Positions 1 to 4,500 of a stretch of DNA of 5,357 bases are shown here, piece by piece. Origin of the DNA: CAZBDV01 sp964490765. Lineage in GTDB: Bacteria; Cloacimonadota; Cloacimonadia; Cloacimonadales; JAJBBL01. Each line of letters opens with the position of its first letter. The first letter of the stretch is position 1. The stretch spans positions 1 to 5,357 of the forward strand of contig CAZBDV010000062.1 of NCBI GenBank assembly GCA_964490765.1, read 5' to 3'. Made by a program: the position numbers and the translations under genes. A model generated the notes under the pieces. That model did no database searches and was not told the origin of the DNA. It saw nothing but the letters and a program-made list of their open reading frames with translations.

Positions 1-27
1 AGGGTTCGAATCCCTACATCTCCGCCA
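1..27 (+). tRNA. 3' end of a tRNA gene, probably tRNA-Ser (partial)
   Basis: Only the T arm and the 3' acceptor strand are inside the window. A T-loop TTCGAAT (5-11) is flanked by AGGG and CCCT of the T stem. It is followed by the seven-base acceptor strand CATCTCC (17-23), discriminator G (24) and an encoded CCA (25-27). The acceptor implies a 5' end GGAGATG, and with discriminator G this is typical of bacterial tRNA-Ser. The anticodon and variable arm lie outside the window, so the isotype is inferred. The last 19 bases (9-27) are repeated downstream at 128-146 and 247-265 without the rest of the tRNA. No obvious intrinsic terminator with a U-tract follows the CCA. Confidence 0.85.
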
Positions 28-64
28 TTTCTTCTTTAGAGGGATGAGAACCGTTTGAACACAA

Positions 65-85
65 GTCATTCACTCTGTGAATGAC
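65..85. repeat. Hairpin A in repeat copy 1 (9-bp perfect stem, 3-nt loop)
   Basis: GTCATTCAC (65-73) and GTGAATGAC (77-85) are exact reverse complements around the loop TCT. Pairing does not extend beyond these ends. No U-tract follows, so it does not look like an intrinsic terminator. It could act as an RNA processing or stability hairpin downstream of the tRNA, or be a REP-like palindrome. Confidence 0.9.
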
Positions 86-96
86 GCAGTATCGGC

Positions 97-123
97 GTGT
101 AATAACACGAAGTGTTGTTACAC
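97..123. repeat. Hairpin B in repeat copy 1 (12-bp stem with one G-T pair, 3-nt loop)
   Basis: GTGTAATAACAC (97-108) pairs with GTGTTGTTACAC (112-123) around the loop GAA. Eleven pairs are Watson-Crick and one is T-G, which would be tolerated in RNA. Hairpins A and B are both followed by an AGT trinucleotide (88-90 and 124-126), so they may be related palindromes. There is no U-tract after it. Confidence 0.9.
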
Positions 124-183
124 AGTCAATCCCTACATCTCCGCCATTTCTTCTTTAGAGGGATGAGAACCGTTTGAACACAA

Positions 184-204
184 GTCATTCACTCTGTGAA
201 TGAC
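184..204. repeat. Hairpin A in repeat copy 2
   Basis: Identical to the 65-85 hairpin, displaced by 119 bases: a 9-bp perfect stem around TCT. Confidence 0.9.
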
Positions 205-215
205 GCAGTATCGGC

Positions 216-242
216 GTGTAATAACACGAAGTGTTGTTACAC
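216..242. repeat. Hairpin B in repeat copy 2
   Basis: Identical to the 97-123 hairpin, displaced by 119 bases: a 12-bp stem with one T-G pair around GAA. It is the last palindrome of the array, since copy 3 stops before this part. Confidence 0.9.
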
Positions 243-246
243 AGTC

Positions 247-290
247 AATCCCTACATCTCCGCCATTTCTTCTTTAGAAGGATGAGAACC
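247..290 (+). repeat. 119-bp tandem repeat, truncated copy 3 (44 bp)
   Basis: The first 44 bases of the unit appear a third time, with one difference (A at 279 where the other copies have G). Similarity stops after GAGAACC at 290, so the hairpin-bearing 75 bp are absent. The array can therefore be read as three 44-bp direct repeats separated by two identical 75-bp inserts. That arrangement would also fit attachment-site-like repeats left by recombination at a tRNA 3' end. Confidence 0.9.
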
Positions 291-832
291 AATATCTTCT
301 TCCTCACTATTGATTTCACTTGTTCTTCTGCCACCTTTCTTGTTTCCGTTCTGTTTTCTGGGGTGCCTCTTTCATTTCAACTTCCTCTACTATATATGCA
401 TCACATTTTTGTTTGCTGAATTACTGATGAATTTTAAAATAGAGTAGAGCATTGTTAATTATGATAGACCGAATATCAACTGGAAGAGTCCAGGAAAGAT
501 TCACTTGAGTACGGTGCTGGTGGGGAAGAGTATGAAAGTTCTAATTCTGTTTGTAAGAATAACCATTAACTCTCATCACACTTCTCGCACAGATTCTTAC
601 TGCAGCGAAAAGTTAAACGGTTTTAATGCTAATGCCTTGCAAGCCGTTCAAGTAGAGCAACAAAAATAATACTTGACAAGAACACAAAAAAATAATAATT
701 GTTGCATTAGATAGAGAATTTGGTTAAGATGCATATAGTTGATGTATTTAATAGCATTGCAGGTTGTATATAACTGATTGTAAGAAAAATATTTGTTATT
801 GAGATAGATAAAGCTGAGATTGGAAGTAGTTT
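291..832. other. Intergenic stretch with no supported gene
   Basis: I see no convincing gene here. From about 291 to 385 the plus strand is strongly pyrimidine-rich (runs of TTCTTC, CTTTC and TTTC), so the minus strand is purine-rich. A minus-strand frame there could read a short lysine- and glutamate-rich tail, but it has no adequate length. Around 673-701 a TTGACA followed at 17 bases by TAATTG makes a poor promoter candidate. The rest is AT-rich sequence with frequent stops in all frames, including a 45-codon ORF at 532-669 that I do not accept as a gene. Confidence 0.6.
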
Positions 833-1036
833 ATGAAGAATCTGTGGTTGATTTTATTTTCGTTATTCACTATTTCAATCAGTTCTTTAATGCTGATAGA
901 GGAATCACATCTAGAAAACGGCTTGGCTACTCCCGATCTGTTACAAATGACCAATATCCTGCACCCGTTTGTTGTGGATGATCTGGTGTTCATTCAGACT
1001 CATTTAAAGAGTTTCTTTTATCATTTCTTGTTTTAG
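833..1036 (+). CDS. Possible small protein of 67 residues with hydrophobic N-terminus (doubtful)
   Basis: I do not recognise this ORF. It begins MKN followed by a hydrophobic run at about residues 4-21 (LWLILFSLFTISISSLML), like a signal peptide or single membrane anchor. An acidic stretch (EESHLEN) comes next, then a mixed region ending in aromatic residues (FFYHFLF). GGAAG at 822-826 lies six bases before the ATG, an acceptable but weak ribosome binding site. There are no cysteines, no known motif and no neighbour that suggests a role. An overlapping minus-strand frame of similar length (796-993) is equally open, which lowers confidence. It may be a small exported peptide, a remnant of a longer gene, or chance. 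Confidence 0.22.
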   Translation: MKNLWLILFSLFTISISSLMLIEESHLENGLATPDLLQMTNILHPFVVDDLVFIQTHLKSFFYHFLF

Positions 1037-1198
1037 GGGTTATTAATCCAGATTTTTAGACTCTGAGTTAGCATTCTGTTTAAGATCAAAACTGTCAAAG
1101 ATTACTCAGCTTCGGGTGAACAATGATTTTTTCCTTATTCATCCCCAAGCAATCCTGAAATTACCTTCTTTGGATAAATAAGATCATTCCAAGCTGAT

Positions 1199-1227
1199 TT
1201 AAGCTATCATACCCAACTAACTATAAT
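1199..1227 (+). promoter_or_regulatory. Candidate sigma-70-type promoter (-10 TATAAT at 1222-1227)
   Basis: A perfect TATAAT lies at 1222-1227. At 17-base spacing the -35 position reads TTAAGC (1199-1204), which matches only three of six consensus bases, and there is no extended -10 TG. A start near 1233-1235 would precede the ORF at 1243 and give the large gene at 1430 a leader of nearly 200 bases. In Bacteroidota the main promoter consensus is different (TAnnTTTG), so this depends on the host group. Confidence 0.25.
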
Positions 1228-1233
1228 GTTAGT
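1216..1233. repeat. 6-bp inverted repeat enclosing TATAAT
   Basis: ACTAAC (1216-1221) and GTTAGT (1228-1233) are exact reverse complements, and the six-base loop is TATAAT. It could be an operator-like palindrome centred on a -10 element, or chance in AT-rich DNA, since a 6-bp stem is short. Confidence 0.3.
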
Positions 1234-1242
1234 GAGGAATCA

Positions 1243-1416
1243 ATGAAATTTTCGCGTATTCTATCGACTTTACATAGTATACCATTAAGATATGGCGGCA
1301 GGCATCACAGCTCTTTATATATTAAACAGTTCTCGAGTGTTGCTTCAGAGATACATCTTTGTAATCTGGTCAAGCAACCAGAACTCCAGAGCCATATATC
1401 CAGGCAAACCTTTTAA
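1243..1416 (+). CDS. Possible 57-residue leader ORF just upstream of the GLUG gene (doubtful)
   Basis: I do not recognise this ORF. It starts ATG AAA TTT TCG CGT, with GAGG (1234-1237) five bases before the ATG. It runs to a TAA at 1414-1416, leaving 13 bases before the ATG of the large gene. That gap contains the large gene's Shine-Dalgarno, a spacing typical of translationally coupled genes. The peptide is basic and serine-rich with several histidines, and has no convincing signal peptide, membrane span or known motif. It might be a leader ORF that tunes translation of the giant gene, a small co-transcribed protein, or an accident of sequence. Position is the main argument, as composition gives little support. 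Confidence 0.22.
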   Translation: MKFSRILSTLHSIPLRYGGRHHSSLYIKQFSSVASEIHLCNLVKQPELQSHISRQTF

Positions 1417-1420
1417 ATCG

Positions 1421-1427
1421 GGAGGAG
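1421..1427 (+). promoter_or_regulatory. Strong ribosome binding site GGAGGAG of the GLUG gene
   Basis: GGAGGAG sits directly upstream of the ATG at 1430, with four bases between GGAGG and the start codon. It is by far the best Shine-Dalgarno in the window. It fixes the start of the large gene ahead of the in-frame ATGs at codons 16 and 19, which would cut into the signal peptide. Confidence 0.85.
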
Positions 1428-1429
1428 AA

Positions 1430-1501
1430 ATGAAGAGATTTACAAGGCCGATATTTTTTATATTTGTATTTAGTATGCTGGTTATGGGATTCTTATTTGC
1501 C
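1430..1501 (+). other. Signal peptide of the GLUG protein (residues 1-24)
   Basis: Basic residues K2, R3 and R6 precede a hydrophobic core rich in Phe, Ile, Val, Leu and Met (residues 8-23). The sequence ends LFA, then QEFAGG. Cleavage after A24 satisfies the small-residue rule at -1. There is no lipobox cysteine, so it should be a signal peptidase I substrate rather than a lipoprotein. Confidence 0.85.
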
Positions 1502-4500
1502 CAGGAGTTTGCTGGTGGTTCCGGTACTGAGGCCGATCCATGGCAAGTCGAGACAGCCGAACATCTCAATAATGTTAGAAATTATCTCAGTACAGGGCAC
1601 AGTGACAAGCACTTTATCCAGATTGTCGATATTGATCTTTATGATGCGACCAGAGAGGGAGGAGTATACTGGAATGACGGACACGGCTGGCTCCCAGTTG
1701 GCAATGCTTCCACATATTTCACCGGCAACTATGATGGACAGGGTCATACAATTTATGGTATCTATATCAATCGTTCACACGCCACTATTGGATTATTTGG
1801 CAGAACTTCCGGAGCTGTGATTGTAAACCTGGGAGTTACCGACGCTGATATTATAGGAACTGAATATACTGGAGGTATGACCGGATACACTGACAGTACT
1901 GAAATTGAGAATTGCTATGTTACAGGAAATGTTACTGGGACTCAGTATGTGGGAGGACTAATTGGTACCCACAGGAATGAATCAATAGTTACCAACTGCT
2001 ACAGTACAGGCTCAGTTACCGGGAATAGTAACGTAGGTGGTCTCATTGGTCATGCTCATTCATCTGAGATAAATACCAGTTACAGCAACGCTGGGGTTAT
2101 AGCGACAGAATTTAATGGAGGTGGACTGGCAGGGTCTAATGTAAGTGGCACAATTACAAACTGCTACAGCACAGGGAGTGTAATAGGACCTACGAATATT
2201 GGTGGTTTAGTGGGCGATAACAATCTGGGGACGATTAGCTATTGTTACTCAAAAGGACTGGTAATTGGTGTTTCAAATGTTGGAGGTCTGGTAGGCAATT
2301 TTATCACTTATGGTGGTAATTATGACATAGATAACTATTGGAACACAGTTACCTCCGAACAGGCAACAAGTGCCATGGGCAATGGCCGAACTACAGAACA
2401 GATGACTTTTCCTTATGCTGCCAACACTTATGTTGATTGGGATTTTAACGATGTCTGGGCTGTCGATACTTTCCCCTTCAATAATGGCTATCCCTATCAA
2501 AGATGGCAATGGGAAGTGCCTACTGCCATCGAACCTTCAGCAGGAGACGGATCAGAGGATTATCCTTATCAGATAGCAACATTAGAGAACCTCTACTGGA
2601 TAGCCGCAGATTTTGAACGCTGGGATTATCACTATATCCAAACAGCTGATATCGATGCCTCTTCAACAGAAAACTGGTTTGGTGGAGCTGGCTGGATTCC
2701 CATCGGAAATGGCCAGATTTTATTCCACGGTTCTTATAATGGGCAGTTACATGCTATTAACGGATTATATATAAACCGTCCAGAAACCGATCATATAGGT
2801 CTTTTTGGAAGTATAAGTGATGCAGTGATAAAGAATCTGAATCTCATTAATACGGATATTACTGGTGCATCTTTTGTAGGTGGGATAGCAGGATATGCAA
2901 TGAATAACAGCTACCTCCTGCAGGTCTCCTGTAAGGGTGTGTTAACCGGAACTGGGGCTTATGGTTTGGGAGGAATTGCTGGAAGTATAGATGAATCCAC
3001 TCTTGATTATAACTATAGTGAGGTTTACTTAGAAGGCAATGACTTTATTGGAGGATTGGTTGGTGCTAACCATAACAATTCTGTTATTAACAGATGTTAC
3101 TCTAATTCGATAATTGTAGGAAACAGCTATGTTGGTACTCTTGTAGGGAGAACCACTTTCGGTTCTTCTATTAATAATTGCTATAGTACGGGGTTGGCTA
3201 CAGGTGTTATATATGTAGGAGGTCTTGTAGGTGAACTGTATCAAGACTGTTTAGTTAATAACAGTTACTCTAACGGAATTGTCTCTGGTGATCAGGATGC
3301 CGGGGGGCTGATAGGTTTCAGTTATTCTTCCACTGCTAATAACAGTTACTGGAACACTGAAACCAGTTATCAGGATTCATCTGCCGGCGGTGAGGGAAGA
3401 ACTACAGCAGAGATGACCTATCCTTATGCGGTAGATACTTATGTTAATTGGGACTTTATCGATAACTGGAGAGCAGATGAAGAACATGATGTTAATGCTG
3501 GTTATCCCTATCTGAAGTGCCAGCTACAATGGTTACCACCGATTACTCAGGAACCGCTGATGGGGGACGGCTCTGAAAGCAATCCTTATCAGATAGCAAA
3601 TCTGAAAAACCTTTGCTGGATTGCCGAAAGTGATGAACGCTGGGGAGATCATTATATCCAGACTGCAGATATCGATGCTTCAGAAACCGAGTATTGGTAC
3701 TGGGGACATGGTTGGGTTCCTATAGGTAATGAAACATCTAATTTTACCGGTTCTTACAATGGACAGGGTTATTCAATAACGGATTTATATATTAGACATT
3801 TTGTAGATTATATTGGATTATTAGGAGTTACAAGTGGAGCTACAATTGAGAATCTTGACCTGATAGATGTCTATATCCACGGTTCTGTTTATGTTGGCGG
3901 ACTATCAGGCAGTTTGAACGATACGGACGTTAGCAATTGCAGTGTTACCGGAAATGTTGGAGGTACTTCTTATGTTGGCGGTTTGGTAGGTCTTAATACG
4001 GGAAACAGCTCTCTAGTCAATAATTATACCTCGGGTATTGTGAGTGGTAACAATATCATTGGTGGTTTGGTTGGTTGGAATGATAATTCCTTAATCAATG
4101 ATTGTTATAGTTCTGCAAATCTATCTGTTTATGGAGATGCTGGTGGTCTTATCGGACATAATCTTAATTCGACTGTAAGCAATTGCTATAGCACTGGTCG
4201 AATTCTGGCTTATGGTTGGTATATCGGTGGTTTGGTAGGAAAGAACAGTGACAATTCGACGATCAGCAATTGCTACCATAGTTCAGGAAATGTAACCGGT
4301 CATTCATACATCGGTGGGCTTACAGGTATCAACGAAGATAACTCCCTCATTTTTAATAGTTACAGTACTGTGAGTGTCTCGGGAGGATTTTCTGATGCAG
4401 TTGGTGGTTTATCAGGTGGAAACAGTAATTCGACGATCAGTAAATGTTACAGTACAGGTATGGTCGGATTGGGTGGTGGATTAATCGGAGTTTCCGAACA

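Larger units (their letters stand above)
9..127 (+). repeat. 119-bp tandem repeat, copy 1 (begins inside the tRNA)
   Basis: This copy starts at AATCCC in the tRNA T-loop, so its first 19 bases are the true tRNA 3' end. Next come a T-rich stretch, GAGGGATGAGAACC, and a 75-bp part (53-127) holding two hairpins. It is identical over all 119 bases to copy 2. The base before the repeat differs between copies (G at 8, C at 127), which fixes the left border. The exact identity suggests recent duplication or ongoing homogenisation. Confidence 0.95.
128..246 (+). repeat. 119-bp tandem repeat, copy 2
   Basis: This is a perfect direct copy of 9-127, abutting it without a gap. It contains the 19-base tRNA 3' end (128-146) detached from any tRNA body, so that part cannot encode a functional tRNA. 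It carries the same two hairpins at 184-204 and 216-242. Confidence 0.95.
1037..1242. other. Intergenic stretch between two doubtful short ORFs
   Basis: No gene with a start codon and binding site is visible. A plus-strand frame stays open from 1047 to the TAA at 1179-1181 but lacks an ATG, so it is at best a decayed fragment. The only other structure noted is a small inverted repeat at 1216-1233 surrounding TATAAT. Confidence 0.5.

Noticed and set aside
65..242. Hairpins as intrinsic terminators or as a CRISPR array
   Set aside because: No U-tract follows the hairpins. The 119-bp units are identical throughout, including the parts that would have to be variable spacers, and there are only two and a third copies.
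231..419. 62-codon plus-strand ORF starting in repeat copy 2
   Set aside because: It begins inside hairpin B of the repeat and crosses the truncated copy 3. Its translation follows the pyrimidine-rich tract (Phe, Leu, Ser), a composition effect, and there is no credible binding site at its first ATG.
532..669. 45-codon plus-strand ORF (MKVLILFVRI...)
   Set aside because: It has a purine-rich upstream motif, but it is very short, has no recognisable family and is in AT-rich spacer. I list it only as part of the finding on short ORFs.
673..701. TTGACA with TAATTG at 17-base spacing
   Set aside because: The -35 is perfect, but the -10 is poor and no supported gene follows closely. It is in an A-rich stretch where such matches are common.
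796..993. 65-codon minus-strand ORF opposite the 833-1036 ORF
   Set aside because: No Shine-Dalgarno or recognisable motif. It overlaps the plus-strand candidate almost fully, and neither strand is clearly favoured.
1047..1181. Open plus-strand frame of 44 codons ending TAA
   Set aside because: No ATG and no binding site. Open runs of this length are expected by chance, and I recognise no family in it.
1464..1820. 118-codon plus-strand ORF
   Set aside because: It lies in another frame of the large GLUG gene, which has the strong binding site, signal peptide and repeat motifs.
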